Shown in pieces: positions 30,259 to 38,641 of a DNA stretch of 64,000 nucleotides (position 1 is its first letter; every line of letters starts with the position of its first letter). The stretch is from Streptomyces aurantiacus (GTDB lineage: Bacteria; Actinomycetota; Actinomycetes; Streptomycetales; Streptomycetaceae): positions 9,176,001 to 9,240,000 of the forward strand of contig NZ_CP114283.1 of the NCBI RefSeq assembly GCF_027107535.1, in the 5' to 3' direction. The position numbers and the translations under genes are program-made. The notes under the pieces were generated by a model. It had not been told where the DNA came from and did no database searches. It saw only the letters and a list, made by a program, of their open reading frames with translations.

Positions 30259-31508
30259 ATGTCCGGGCACCACGGCCGCCTGGACGTGCGCAGCAGGGCG
30301 TCGGCCACCTCGGCGGCGCCCGCTCGTTCTTCCCGGACCCGCCCCAGCGCCGCGAGCCGGACCACGGACTGGTCCCCGAGCCACAGCGCCCCCAACTCTG
30401 CTGCGGGCAGCGTGAGTTCGGCACTCTCGCCGGTCCGGGTGCAGCTCGCGCCCTCGGGTGAGGCGTCCAGCCGGTACCGCCCCGCCGCCGGCCCGTTCCC
30501 GTCGACCACCTCCAGGACGAGGGCGCCCGTCGCCGCGTACGCACGCGCCTCGAGTGCCGCGACGACGTCCAGGATCCGCACCCACAGCCAGTCCGCCTGC
30601 GAGGTGATGGCGGCCGCGCGCGGGTCCGGCAGCAGATGCGGCAGCAGGTCGTCCGGAGCCCGCCAACCCGTCCTGACCGCCGTGACCCAGTCGACCGAGC
30701 AGACGTACTGCCACAGCGCGCGTTCCGCGGCCGGCGAGACGGCGATCAGATCCCTGACCTTCGCCGTTTCGAGCGGCTGCTTCGCATCCCCCCAGCGGTC
30801 GTCCACCGTGTACGTGAGCAGGCCCTCGGCCTCCCCCCGCGCATCGCGGTACACCGCGTGGAAGGGCTCGGTCCACGGGGCCCGGTCCAGGACCACGGCG
30901 CCGGTGGCGACCTGCCACCACCGCTCGTTCCGGTCGATCGCGCCCGGCTGCGCCCGCCTGAGCCGCTCATGCAGCTCGGGTCCGGTCTTCCGTACGTCGT
31001 CGGCGTCGACGAGGTCGATACGGCCGCCGTCGTCAGGGCCGGCCCAGCGGGGGTCGAGCCCCGCCCGCGGGACGTCGATCGTCCACTCGGCGGCCGAGGT
31101 GGCCGCCCCGAACCCGTACCGCCCGTAGATCGGGTACTCGGCGGCGATCAGCGTCGCCACGACGTCGCCGCGTTCCTTCGCGGCCGCGAGGTCCCGGGCC
31201 ATCATCCGTGTGAGGATCCCGCGTCGGCGGTGGGTCGAGGTGACGGTGACGTTCGAGATCGCGTCCGCCCGCACGGTCGCACCGCCCACCGCCGTGATCT
31301 CCTGCGGGAACGACCGGAAGGTCCCCACGCACCGCTCCCCGTCGAACGCTCCCAGCGTCCGCTCCGGCTCGATGTAGGTCCGGCGGTCCGCGACCTCCGA
31401 CTCCGACACGCTCGGCGGCCGCAGGAACCCGGTGTTCAGCGCGCGGATCCACTCCGGGATCTCGCCGTCACGGACGGGGCGTACGTCGATGTCCTCGCGC
31501 GAACTCAT
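30252..31508 (-). CDS. Eis-type GNAT acetyltransferase
   Basis: 418 residues, the usual length of Eis-family proteins (two GNAT folds plus an SCP2-like C-domain). The first GNAT has [17 protein letters not shown] (acetyl-CoA R-x-x-G-x-L loop) and [16 protein letters not shown]. The central part has [15 protein letters not shown], and the C-terminal domain ends in PDIF, so the terminal carboxylate typical of the family's catalysis is present. Eis proteins acetylate amines, including aminoglycosides. Start ATG 31508. Single-gene unit. Confidence 0.87.
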   Translation of the reverse strand: MSSREDIDVRPVRDGEIPEWIRALNTGFLRPPSVSESEVADRRTYIEPERTLGAFDGERCVGTFRSFPQEITAVGGATVRADAISNVTVTSTHRRRGILTRMMARDLAAAKERGDVVATLIAAEYPIYGRYGFGAATSAAEWTIDVPRAGLDPRWAGPDDGGRIDLVDADDVRKTGPELHERLRRAQPGAIDRNERWWQVATGAVVLDRAPWTEPFHAVYRDARGEAEGLLTYTVDDRWGDAKQPLETAKVRDLIAVSPAAERALWQYVCSVDWVTAVRTGWRAPDDLLPHLLPDPRAAAITSQADWLWVRILDVVAALEARAYAATGALVLEVVDGNGPAAGRYRLDASPEGASCTRTGESAELTLPAAELGALWLGDQSVVRLAALGRVREERAGAAEVADALLRTSRRPWCPDIF

Positions 31509-31672
31509 GCGCCCACGCTAGGCATACGGCCCGGCAGGTGTCGTGCGGATTTTCGTGCGCCGCCGACCGGAGCGCCGCCGACCGGACGGGGCGCCCGCGC
31601 GGGGACCGGGCGGCCGGCCCCCACACACGCCCGCGCCGCGCCGAACCCGTGGAAGCACCCTGACCGGGCGCT

Positions 31673-32338
31673 CTACACGAGCAGGTCGTCGACCTGGGCC
31701 TCGCCCTCGCGATACCTGCGGGCGATCTCCGCGCTGCAGTCGTCGGCCGTGCGCTGCAAGTGCTGCCGCCGCCGCGAAACCTGCTGCTCGTACCGCACGA
31801 GCCGCCCCATCGCGGCGTTCAGCTCCGGATCCGTACGCGCCTCCAGGTCGGACAGTTCGACCTCGGCGAGCATGTCGGCGGCCAGCCGCCGGTACTCCTC
31901 GCTGTGCGGCGTCCCCACGGTCAGGTGCCGCGCCGACGAACGGTGCCTGGCGGGCGCGTCCGTGAGGATCTCCGACAGCCGGTCGACGACGGACGCCTCC
32001 TCGGCGGCCGGGGTCTCACGGTCGCCCGCCCGGCCCCTCGGAGGTTCCGTGCGCCGCCCCAGCTCGGCCCGCAGGATGTCGATCCGCCCCTGCAACAGGC
32101 GCCGTACGTAACTGAGATCGGCTTCGTCCCGCTGCGCGTCCCGCCGCAGGGTGCGCAGTTCGGGCAGCCGCAGGAGGCCCAGATCGGGCGCCGGCTCCGG
32201 CATCGGACTGTCCGTTCGCTGGGTGGGCGGACGCGTCGTGACCGGACGCCCCGCTGTCGGTGACGGCTGCGGTGACGGAGGCTCCCCCCGGCTCAGTGAA
32301 ACGAACCCGGGTGACTGCCCCGTACTCGGTGTGCTCAT
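31673..32338 (-). CDS. rsiG: RsiG, c-di-GMP-binding anti-sigma factor
   Basis: 221 residues. Two copies of the c-di-GMP motif E(X)3S(X)2R(X)3Q(X)3D are legible: EADLSYVRRLLQGRID (about residues 73-88) and EQQVSRRRQHLQRTAD (about 180-195), each in a long helix. This is the established RsiG signature: an antiparallel coiled-coil hairpin that, with c-di-GMP, holds the sporulation sigma factor WhiG. The N-terminal about 45 residues are disordered. Neighbours dtd, ygfZ and nur fit the known core location. whiG is not in the window. Confidence 0.92.
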   Translation of the reverse strand: MSTPSTGQSPGFVSLSRGEPPSPQPSPTAGRPVTTRPPTQRTDSPMPEPAPDLGLLRLPELRTLRRDAQRDEADLSYVRRLLQGRIDILRAELGRRTEPPRGRAGDRETPAAEEASVVDRLSEILTDAPARHRSSARHLTVGTPHSEEYRRLAADMLAEVELSDLEARTDPELNAAMGRLVRYEQQVSRRRQHLQRTADDCSAEIARRYREGEAQVDDLLV

Positions 32339-32498
32339 GTGCCTCAACCGTCCCCTCGACCGGCGCGTGTGAGCATCGTGCCACCCCAAGTGGCCGCTAT
32401 GTGACCGAGTGCCCCCGATCGGCCCCAGATGGACGGTTAAGGATCAATAAGAAAGGCCCCGTACGGAGGCCGGTCCGGCGCACGGCATGATGGTCCGT

Positions 32499-32924
32499 AT
32501 GCGTGCGGTGGTGCAGAGGGTGGACGGCGCGAGCGTCGTCGTGAACGGCGAGACGGTCGGGGAGATCAACGGCGAGGGACTGTGCGTCCTCGTCGGGGTG
32601 ACCCACGAGGACACGAAGGAGAAAGCGGCCCAACTGGCCCGCAAACTCTGGTCCGTCCGGATGCTGGCCGACGAGAAGTCGTGCTCCGACATCGACGCGC
32701 CGCTCCTCGTCATCAGCCAGTTCACCCTCTACGGGGACGCCCGCAAGGGCCGGCGCCCCACCTGGAACGCGGCGGCCCCCGGCGATGTCGCCGAGCCCCT
32801 CGTGGACGAGGTCGTGGCCCAACTCCGTTCGCTGGGGGCGACCGTGGCCACGGGCCGGTTCGGCGCGCAGATGCGCGTCTCCCTGACGAACGACGGCCCG
32901 TTCACCGTGCTGCTCGACGTGTGA
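32499..32924 (+). CDS. dtd: D-aminoacyl-tRNA deacylase
   Basis: 141 residues from ATG 32499 (MRAVVQRV is the canonical start; two earlier ATGs lack support). It hydrolyses D-aminoacyl-tRNA and Gly-tRNA-Ala. SQFTLYGD carries the active-site SQFTL motif and [12 protein letters not shown] the Gly-cisPro motif, with Phe where Val is more common. There is no clear Shine-Dalgarno sequence, so the mRNA may be leaderless. It is divergent from rsiG. Confidence 0.92.
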   Translation: MRAVVQRVDGASVVVNGETVGEINGEGLCVLVGVTHEDTKEKAAQLARKLWSVRMLADEKSCSDIDAPLLVISQFTLYGDARKGRRPTWNAAAPGDVAEPLVDEVVAQLRSLGATVATGRFGAQMRVSLTNDGPFTVLLDV

Positions 32925-32978
32925 GCCCCGGGGCCGCCGCTCACGACGAGGCGCCCCGGGACCAGCCGCCCCACGGCC

Positions 32979-33953
32979 CTACGGCTCGACCACGACCTCC
33001 TGCGCCGCGGCCGTCGTGTCGGCCAGCAGCCGGGCCTCCAAGGGCACGTTCCGCTTGACGAGGCCCAGCGCGATCGGGCCGAGCTCGTGATGCCGTACGG
33101 ACGTCGTGATGAAGCCGATCTTCCGTCCTTCGGGCCCGTCGTCCGCGAGACGCAGCTCGGTGCCGTGCGGCGGCAGGTGGACCTCGCTGCCGTCCAGGTG
33201 CAGGAAGACGAGCCTGCGCGGCGGCTTGCCCAGGTTCTGGACCCGGGCCACGGTCTCCTGGCCGCGGTAGCAGCCCTTCTGCAGGTGCACCGCGCTGCCG
33301 ATCCAGCCCAGCTCGTGCGGGATGGTGCGGTGGTCGGTCTCGAAGCCGAGCCGCGGCTGGTGGTGCTCGACGCGCAGGGCCTCGTACGCCAGCAGCCCGA
33401 CCGCCGGACCGTGCTTGTCGACGTCGGCGGCGTACGACTCCAGGTCCGCCCGCGGAAGAAGGAGATCTCGCCCGTACGGGGTCTCGCGGACGACCGCGCC
33501 GTCCGGGATCTCGGCGATGGAGCCGGCCGGCAGGTGCACGACCGCGAAGTCGGCACTCCGGTCGGTGACCTCGACGCGGTAGAAGAACTTCATCGACTCC
33601 AGGTACGCGATCAGCGCGTCCTGGCTGCCGGGCTCCACGTGGGCCCAGGTCGTCGTCCCGTCGTCGACGAGGTACAGCGCGTGCTCGACGTGACCGTGCG
33701 CGGAGAGGATCAGCGCCTCGGTGGCCTGCCCCGCCGGAAGATCGCTGACGTGCTGGGTGAGCAGCAGGTGCAGCCAGCTGAGCCGGTCGTCGCCGGTGAC
33801 GGCGACCACCCCGCGGTGCGAGAGGTCCACGAAACCGGTGCCCTCGGCGAGGGCACGCTGCTCACGGAACAGGTCGCCGTAGTGGGCGGCGACACCTTCG
33901 TCGACGCCCTCGGCGGGCACGGCACCGGGCAGGGACAGCAGAGGGCTTTTCAT
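32979..33953 (-). CDS. ygfZ: Folate-binding YgfZ/GcvT-like protein
   Basis: 324 residues from ATG 33953. KGCYRGQETVARVQN is the YgfZ signature (K-G-C-Y-x-G-Q-E). The N-terminal GcvT-like fold shows SHRGVVAVTGDDRLSWLH and TGFVDL. The family binds folate and assists maintenance of Fe-S enzymes. It is upstream of, and convergent with, dtd; nur follows the opposite side with 34 bp between, on the same strand. Confidence 0.88.
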   Translation of the reverse strand: MKSPLLSLPGAVPAEGVDEGVAAHYGDLFREQRALAEGTGFVDLSHRGVVAVTGDDRLSWLHLLLTQHVSDLPAGQATEALILSAHGHVEHALYLVDDGTTTWAHVEPGSQDALIAYLESMKFFYRVEVTDRSADFAVVHLPAGSIAEIPDGAVVRETPYGRDLLLPRADLESYAADVDKHGPAVGLLAYEALRVEHHQPRLGFETDHRTIPHELGWIGSAVHLQKGCYRGQETVARVQNLGKPPRRLVFLHLDGSEVHLPPHGTELRLADDGPEGRKIGFITTSVRHHELGPIALGLVKRNVPLEARLLADTTAAAQEVVVEP

Positions 33954-33987
33954 ATCCACACAGCCTACGACCGAGTGGTTGCCGTTT

Positions 33988-34452
33988 TTATTTCCCGGCA
34001 CCGCCGGTGCCGGCCTTGGCCGCACAGTCCTCGCAGCGCCCGAAGATCGCGAAGTGCTTCATGTCGGTGACGAAGCCGAAGGTCTCGCGCAGCTTGGCGG
34101 TGAAGTCGGCGGCGACCTCGATGTCCGCTTCGATGACGTTCGTGCAGTCGCGGCAGACCAGATGGATGTGATGGTGCCGGTCCGCGAGGTGGTACGTGGG
34201 CGCGCCGTGCCCGAGGTGCGCGTGGGAGACCAGCCCGAGCTCCTCCAGGAGCTCCAGGGTCCGGTAGACCGTGGAGATGTTGACCCCCGACGCCGTCTTC
34301 CTCACTTCCACGAGGATGTCGTCGGGAGTCGCGTGCTCCAGGGTGTCCACGGCTTCGAGCACGAGCTGCCGCTGCGGGGTCAGGCGGTAGCCGCGCTGCC
34401 GCAGATCGCTCTTCCAGTCCGTGCCTTCGGTGCTGCTTCCGGTGCTCACCAC
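33988..34452 (-). CDS. nur: Fur-family regulator, Nur type
   Basis: 154 residues from GTG 34452. The winged helix (about 12-85) has RQRGYRLTPQRQLVLEAVDT and SGVNISTVYRTLELLEELGL. The metal-binding half has HHHIHLVCRDCTNVIEAD and FGRCEDCA, with two CxxC-like pairs. By core synteny and length this is the nickel-responsive regulator of Streptomyces that controls sodF/sodN and nickel uptake. Assignment as Nur and not Fur or Zur rests on position and recalled similarity. Confidence 0.82.
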   Translation of the reverse strand: MVSTGSSTEGTDWKSDLRQRGYRLTPQRQLVLEAVDTLEHATPDDILVEVRKTASGVNISTVYRTLELLEELGLVSHAHLGHGAPTYHLADRHHHIHLVCRDCTNVIEADIEVAADFTAKLRETFGFVTDMKHFAIFGRCEDCAAKAGTGGAGK

Positions 34453-34467
34453 ACCGAAAGTCTAGAA

Positions 34468-35043
34468 CTACTTGAAGAAAGCGATCCCGTCGTCCGGCAT
34501 GTCGTCCGGCAGAGCCTTCGCCCAGCGCTCGACATCCTCCGGGCTGACGACCTTCTTGAGCTGCGCCGACATGTACGGGCGCAGCGGGATCTCGGGGGTC
34601 TGCTTCTCGCCGACCCACATGAGGTCGCTCTTCACGTAGCCGTACAGCCGCTTGCCGCCGTTGTACGGGCCCGAGGCGGCCGTGCGCGCCACCGCGTCCG
34701 TGACCAGGTCGATCTGCGGCTTCTTGGCGGCCAGCTCGCCGTACCAGACCTCGACGACGCCGTCGTCGCGAACCATCACGACCTCGACCTTGCGGTCCTT
34801 GTCGATGCGCCAGAAGCCCGACTCGGACTCCAGCGGCCGCACCTTGTTGCCCTCGGAGTCGAGGACCCAGGTGTGCGAGTGGTACTCGAGGAAGTCGCGC
34901 CCGTCATGGGTGAAGCTGACTTCCTGGCCGAAGTTGCACTTCTCGTCGCCGGGGAAGTCGTGGACGCCCGCGCCGGTCCAGTCGCCGAGCAGGAAGACGA
35001 GGGGGACGAGGTCCGGGTGCAGGTCGGACGGGATCTCGATCAT
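34468..35043 (-). CDS. Nitrobindin-like FABP-family protein
   Basis: 191 residues from ATG 35043. FLLGDWTGAGVHDFPG has the GxWxGxG motif, a conserved His lies in YHSHTWVLDSEGNKVRPLE and GFWRI follows: a 10-stranded barrel that in nitrobindins binds heme through His. The family isomerises peroxynitrite. The canonical barrel is about 160 residues; the extra C-terminal part (SPEDVERWAKALPDDMPD) is common in actinobacteria. It is immediately upstream of nur (15 bp). Confidence 0.85.
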   Translation of the reverse strand: MIEIPSDLHPDLVPLVFLLGDWTGAGVHDFPGDEKCNFGQEVSFTHDGRDFLEYHSHTWVLDSEGNKVRPLESESGFWRIDKDRKVEVVMVRDDGVVEVWYGELAAKKPQIDLVTDAVARTAASGPYNGGKRLYGYVKSDLMWVGEKQTPEIPLRPYMSAQLKKVVSPEDVERWAKALPDDMPDDGIAFFK

Positions 35044-35068
35044 GAGGTCGGCAGTTCCTTGGTGGGGG

Positions 35069-35170
35069 TCAGCGCTGGCCCTGGTACAGCTTCTTCACGG
35101 CGAGCCCGGTGAAGGCGAGAACGCCGACACAGACCAGGATCAGCAGAGCTTCGAAGAAGTACTCAAGCAC
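35069..35170 (-). CDS. 33-residue single-span membrane protein
   Basis: GTG 35170 with GAGGAG 9 nt upstream. The product MLEYFFEALLILVCVGVLAF, then TGLAVKKLYQGQR has one transmembrane helix (about 6-25) and a basic C-terminus. Its stop is 25 bp from the start of the nitrobindin-like gene on the same strand, so it is probably cotranscribed with nur. Function is unknown. Confidence 0.7.
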   Translation of the reverse strand: MLEYFFEALLILVCVGVLAFTGLAVKKLYQGQR

Positions 35171-35274
35171 GGGGTGCTCCTCGGGTGACGCGGTGGTGGG
35201 CAGTACAGAGCCGCTTCCACTCTAGTCGGGCCGGAACCCGAGCTCTTCATGAGGTAGGCCCTACGATGCGCTGC

Positions 35275-35637
35275 ATGGCGAAGAAGCTAGTGATCAAAGT
35301 GACGGCGGGGGCCGACTCTCCCGAGCGCTGTTCGCAGGCCTTCACGGTGGCGGCGGTCGCCGTGGCCAGTGGTGTGGACGTCTCGCTGTGGCTGACCGGC
35401 GAGTCGGCGTGGTTCGCGCTGCCGGGCCGCGCCGCCGAGTTCGAGCTCCCGCACGCGGCCCCGCTTCCCGGCCTGCTCGCCTCGGTCCTGGCCGGTGGCC
35501 GTGTCACCCTCTGCACGCAGTGCGCCGCCCGGCGTGACATCTCGGAGAAGGACGTCCTTCAGGGCGTACGGATCGCGGGCGCGCAGGTCTTCGTCCAGGA
35601 GGCACTGGCGGACGACACGCAGGCGCTCGTCTACTGA
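35275..35637 (+). CDS. DsrE-family sulfur-relay-like protein
   Basis: 120 residues from ATG 35275. KLVIKVTAGADSPERCSQAF, ASGVDVSLWLTGESAWFALP and VTLCTQCAARRDISEKDVLQ fit a DsrE/DsrF alpha/beta fold, with a CxxC pair where the active Cys would be. TACGAT at 35262-35267 would be a good -10 placing the transcription start at about 35274, so the mRNA may start at the ATG; there is no RBS. It is divergent from the nur cluster. Confidence 0.75.
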   Translation: MAKKLVIKVTAGADSPERCSQAFTVAAVAVASGVDVSLWLTGESAWFALPGRAAEFELPHAAPLPGLLASVLAGGRVTLCTQCAARRDISEKDVLQGVRIAGAQVFVQEALADDTQALVY

Positions 35638-35659
35638 GCCGGCGGTCGCCCGGCGGCCT

Positions 35660-35917
35660 CTAGGGCCGCTTCTTGCCGTCCAGCTCGTCCCACCACTCGT
35701 CGGACCCGGCGTCGCCCGAGGGGTCGTCCCACCAGCGGTCGTCGGGGCCGCGCCGGTTGGCCGTCATCGCCGCTACCGGCGGGATCAGCATGGCCACCAC
35801 GCACATGCCGACGGCCACGGGGACCGACCAGAGCCGTACGACGCCCCAGGCCAGCACGAACAACCCGATGCACGTCCCCATCATGGCGAAGTAGACGTGA
35901 CGCCTTCGCGCATACAT
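35660..35917 (-). CDS. DUF3099 family membrane protein
   Basis: 85 residues from ATG 35917. Two transmembrane helices (about 9-26 and 31-49) sit between a basic N-terminus (YARRRHVYFAM) and an acidic, Trp-rich tail (DDRWWDDPSGDAGSDEWWDEL). This is the DUF3099 layout. Earlier in-frame starts give a low-complexity extension without an RBS. Function is unknown. Confidence 0.72.
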   Translation of the reverse strand: MYARRRHVYFAMMGTCIGLFVLAWGVVRLWSVPVAVGMCVVAMLIPPVAAMTANRRGPDDRWWDDPSGDAGSDEWWDELDGKKRP

Positions 35918-35982
35918 ACGTCCAGCGTAGAGCGCCCTCGGCGCGAAAGCTCGCCCCGCGGGCCCCGGAGCGCCGCGGGCGA

Positions 35983-36042
35983 GCCGAAGGGCCGCACCCC
36001 GTACCGGAAAGCGTCCAACCCCCGGGGGTGCGGCCCTTCGGC
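35983..36042. terminator. 18-bp perfect stem-loop
   Basis: Arms 35983-36000 and 36025-36042 pair perfectly over 18 bp around a 24-nt loop. It lies past the stop of the DUF1416 gene on the minus strand and upstream of DUF3099. Confidence 0.85.
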
Positions 36043-36071
36043 CGTTCATACGGTGCGAACCGTCAGACGGT

Positions 36072-36359
36072 TCAGACGGCGATGGCCACCTCGGCCAGGC
36101 CACCGGTCTGGGCGACGACCGTACGGTCGGCCGTGCCGCCGGGAACGAGGGCGCGGACGGTCCAGGTGCCCTCGGCCGCGTAGAAGCGGAACTGTCCGGT
36201 CGCCGAGGTGGGGACCTCGGCGGTGAACTCGCCGGTCGAGTCCAGGAGGCGGACGTAGCCCACCACCGGCTCGCCGTCCTTGGTCACCTGACCCTGGATG
36301 GTGGTCTCACCGGGCTTGATCGTCGAGGCGTCGGGGCCGCCTGCCTTCGCTCCACACAT
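36072..36359 (-). CDS. DUF1416 family protein
   Basis: 95 residues. MCGAKAGGPDASTIKPGETT, IQGQVTKDGEPVVGYVRLLD and TGQFRFYAAEGTWTVRALVP form a small beta-sandwich (CNA-B-like fold). The gene follows sseA on the same strand after 37 bp, a pairing conserved in actinobacteria and shared with the Cys-containing leader upstream. A sulfur-related role is inferred from that operon only. Cys2 is the single cysteine. Confidence 0.85.
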   Translation of the reverse strand: MCGAKAGGPDASTIKPGETTIQGQVTKDGEPVVGYVRLLDSTGEFTAEVPTSATGQFRFYAAEGTWTVRALVPGGTADRTVVAQTGGLAEVAIAV

Positions 36360-36396
36360 GTTTCGATTCCGTCCTTCAGTACTGCGGGCCTAAGGG

Positions 36397-37236
36397 TTAC
36401 TTGTTGGCGCCGAGCTCGATCGGCACGCCGACGAGGGAGCCGTACTCGGTCCACGAGCCGTCGTAGTTCTTGACGTTCTCGACACCGAGGAGCTCGTGCA
36501 GCACGAACCAGGTGAGCGCGGAACGCTCACCGATGCGGCAGTACGCGATGGTGTCCTTGGCGAGGTCGACCTGCTCGTCGGCGTAGAGCTCCTTGAGCTC
36601 GTCGTCCGACTTGAAGGTGCCGTCGTCGTTGGCGTTCTTCGACCACGGGATGTTGCGCGCGGACGGGACGTGGCCCGGGCGCTGCGACTGCTCCTGCGGC
36701 AGGTGGGCCGGCGCGAGCAGCTTGCCGCTGAACTCGTCGGGCGACCGGACGTCGACCAGGTTCTGCGAACCGATGGCCGCCACGACGTCGTCGCGGAAGG
36801 CGCGGATCGCGGTGTTCTGGGCCTTGGCCTTGTAGTCCGTCTTCGCGCGGGTGGGCACCTCGGCGACCAGGTCGCGGGAGTCGAGCTCCCACTTCTTGCG
36901 GCCGCCGTCGAGGAGCTTCACGTTCTCGTGGCCGTAGAGCTTGAAGTACCAGTAGGCGTAGGACGCGAACCAGTTGTTGTTGCCGCCGTAGAGGACGACC
37001 AGGGTGTCGTTCGCGATGCCCTTCTCCGACAGGAGCTTCTCGAAGCCCTCCTGGTCGACGAAGTCACGGCGGACCGGGTCCTGGAGGTCCTTGGTCCAGT
37101 CGATCCGGATCGCGTTCCTGATGTGGTTCTTCTCGTACGCGGACGTGTCCTCGTCGACCTCGACGACGGCCACGTTCGGGTCGTCCAGGTGGTCCTGGAC
37201 CCAGTCGGCGTCTACCAGGACGTCGCTGCGGCTCAT
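36397..37236 (-). CDS. sseA: Thiosulfate sulfurtransferase (rhodanese)
   Basis: 279 residues from ATG 37236. Two rhodanese domains: an inactive first one (about 5-125) with VVEVDEDTSAYEKNHIRNAI and a catalytic second (about 150-275) with LVDVRSPDEFSGK and the active loop CRIGERS, where Cys carries the persulfide. It transfers sulfane sulfur from thiosulfate or 3-mercaptopyruvate. A frame extension to 37296 exists but the MSRSDVLVDADWV start has GGAGGAGAACGAG just upstream. It is transcribed with DUF1416, and a Cys-containing leader peptide lies 162 bp upstream. Confidence 0.88.
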   Translation of the reverse strand: MSRSDVLVDADWVQDHLDDPNVAVVEVDEDTSAYEKNHIRNAIRIDWTKDLQDPVRRDFVDQEGFEKLLSEKGIANDTLVVLYGGNNNWFASYAYWYFKLYGHENVKLLDGGRKKWELDSRDLVAEVPTRAKTDYKAKAQNTAIRAFRDDVVAAIGSQNLVDVRSPDEFSGKLLAPAHLPQEQSQRPGHVPSARNIPWSKNANDDGTFKSDDELKELYADEQVDLAKDTIAYCRIGERSALTWFVLHELLGVENVKNYDGSWTEYGSLVGVPIELGANK

Positions 37237-37398
37237 GCTCGTTCTCCTCCGGGGCAGTTGCGGCGGGGCGTTGCGTAAGTGAGGGGTGCGGGGCACGTAC
37301 GGGCTCGGCGGCCATGGCTGCGAGGTGTACGCGGCGCGGGGACGGCCCCGACAAGAGAGGTCGAAGGGCCCGGCTCGCGGAAGTACGGACGCTTCCGC

Positions 37399-37479
37399 TC
37401 AGAAGGTGCGACAGAGCATGGCGGCGACGCGGCACAGGTCTACTGCCCGCCGCTTCGTGAGGTCCGCCTGTTGCGTCAT
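37399..37479 (-). CDS. Cysteine-containing leader peptide (VDLCRVA type)
   Basis: 26 residues from ATG 37479: MTQQADLTKRRAVDLCRVAA, then MLCRTF. Two Cys codons (16 and 23) lie near the end. VDLCRVA is the signature of actinobacterial 'putative leader peptides' placed before sulfur-metabolism genes, where ribosome stalling on Cys codons is thought to control the downstream gene. A -10 box only 8 bp before the ATG implies a leaderless start. The controlled genes would be sseA and DUF1416. Confidence 0.8.
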   Translation of the reverse strand: MTQQADLTKRRAVDLCRVAAMLCRTF

Positions 37480-37486
37480 GCCGTCG

Positions 37487-37516
37487 ATCGTAGGGACGGA
37501 AAGCCGGACATGTCAC
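37487..37516 (-). promoter_or_regulatory. Promoter of the leader peptide-sseA unit
   Basis: On the minus strand GTGACA (37511-37516) is followed after 18 bp by TACGAT (37487-37492). This is a good housekeeping-type pair. The expected transcription start is at about 37480, i.e. at the leader ATG. Confidence 0.65.
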
Positions 37517-37756
37517 CGGCGTGTCGCATGCTGAGACGCGATCGTCCGCGATGTGGGATGCGGAGGGCGCGGAACCAACTCCCGCACGCCCCGCGGGCCT
37601 CCGTAGCCCTCGTCACATCACTCGTGCATCTGCTGTACGGACTGGTCCGTCTCGCCTTTCGGACGGCGCGGGTGATCCGCACGCCGCCCGGACGGTGGTC
37701 GGAGGCCGCCGCCGGCTCGGCGGTCCGTCATCCGGCCGTCCCGGCCGCCCTGTGTC

Positions 37757-38515
37757 CTACCCGACGAGGCTGACGTCGGAACCCTTCACCCCGATGTCGA
37801 CACCCTTGTCGGCCGCCTCGACCTTGTCGATCCTGATGCCGCCCGGCAGGCCGTCGATCTTCTGCCGGAAGTCGGTGATCAGGCGCACCCGGTCCTCCGC
37901 GAGCTGGACGCCCAGGTTGGGCAGGGAGTCCGCGTGCACCTCGACGGTGTCGCCCTTGACGCTCACCGAGCTGAGCACGGAGACCGGGCGGGGCAGCTTC
38001 GTGCCGAGCACGGTGGCCTCCACCTCGACCTTGATCTTTCCGTTGCCGCCGTCGGAGAGACCGACCACCTTGGCGGTGACCCCGGTCGCGACGTCCACGG
38101 GCTCGGCCTTCGCGGCCTTGAGGAGCTCGTCGTACGAGACCGTGGCCGTGCCGGTGGCGGAGGCGGCCTTCGCGGAGCTGTAGTCGCCGGAGAACGCGAC
38201 GCCCCGCATCCGGGCGTTGAGGTTGTCGATGCGGATCTTGGCGGGCGCGCCGCCGCTGGTGCCGCCCGTCGCGCCGCTCGTGTCGGCCTCGTAGTCCTTG
38301 ATCCCGACCTCGACCTCGTCCAGCTCGCCGCCGACCACCTGGGTGAGGAAGGGGAAGCCCTTGATCGACACGTCAGGGGTGGTGGCCAGGCCCTCGTTGG
38401 TCTTCAGCCGGTCCGCGGCCTCGTCCTCGGCGAAGCCCACGGCGACGCGGTCGGCGATGACGAAGAGGCCGCCCAGGATGACGGTCACGATCAGAAGTAT
38501 TCGCAGTGCTCGCAT
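37757..38515 (-). CDS. DUF2993 family protein
   Basis: 252 residues from ATG 38515. One N-terminal membrane anchor (about 4-22) precedes an extracytoplasmic LmeA-like domain: SIKGFPFLTQVVGGELDEVE, AKIRIDNLNARMRGVAFSG and LITDFRQKIDGLPGGIRIDK. DUF2993/LmeA proteins belong to the lipid-binding TULIP-like group, and the mycobacterial member acts in lipomannan elongation. A second DUF2993 protein is encoded at 57.3 kb. Confidence 0.82.
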   Translation of the reverse strand: MRALRILLIVTVILGGLFVIADRVAVGFAEDEAADRLKTNEGLATTPDVSIKGFPFLTQVVGGELDEVEVGIKDYEADTSGATGGTSGGAPAKIRIDNLNARMRGVAFSGDYSSAKAASATGTATVSYDELLKAAKAEPVDVATGVTAKVVGLSDGGNGKIKVEVEATVLGTKLPRPVSVLSSVSVKGDTVEVHADSLPNLGVQLAEDRVRLITDFRQKIDGLPGGIRIDKVEAADKGVDIGVKGSDVSLVG

Positions 38516-38641
38516 GTTTTCCGTGTTCCCCCACCTAGGCGGTCTCCTGAGCGCGAGGGTAACCCTGACGGTCCCTCCGGCCGGGGGGACGGGGTGGGTT
38601 GTCGATCAGCTGTGACAGGGGGGCGCCCCGGTTCCGGGGCC

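Noticed and set aside
22709..31508. Biosynthetic gene cluster or phage island
   Set aside because: No assembly-line, tailoring, structural phage or conjugation genes; the genes are regulators, small membrane proteins, a kinase, a phosphatase and an acetyltransferase.
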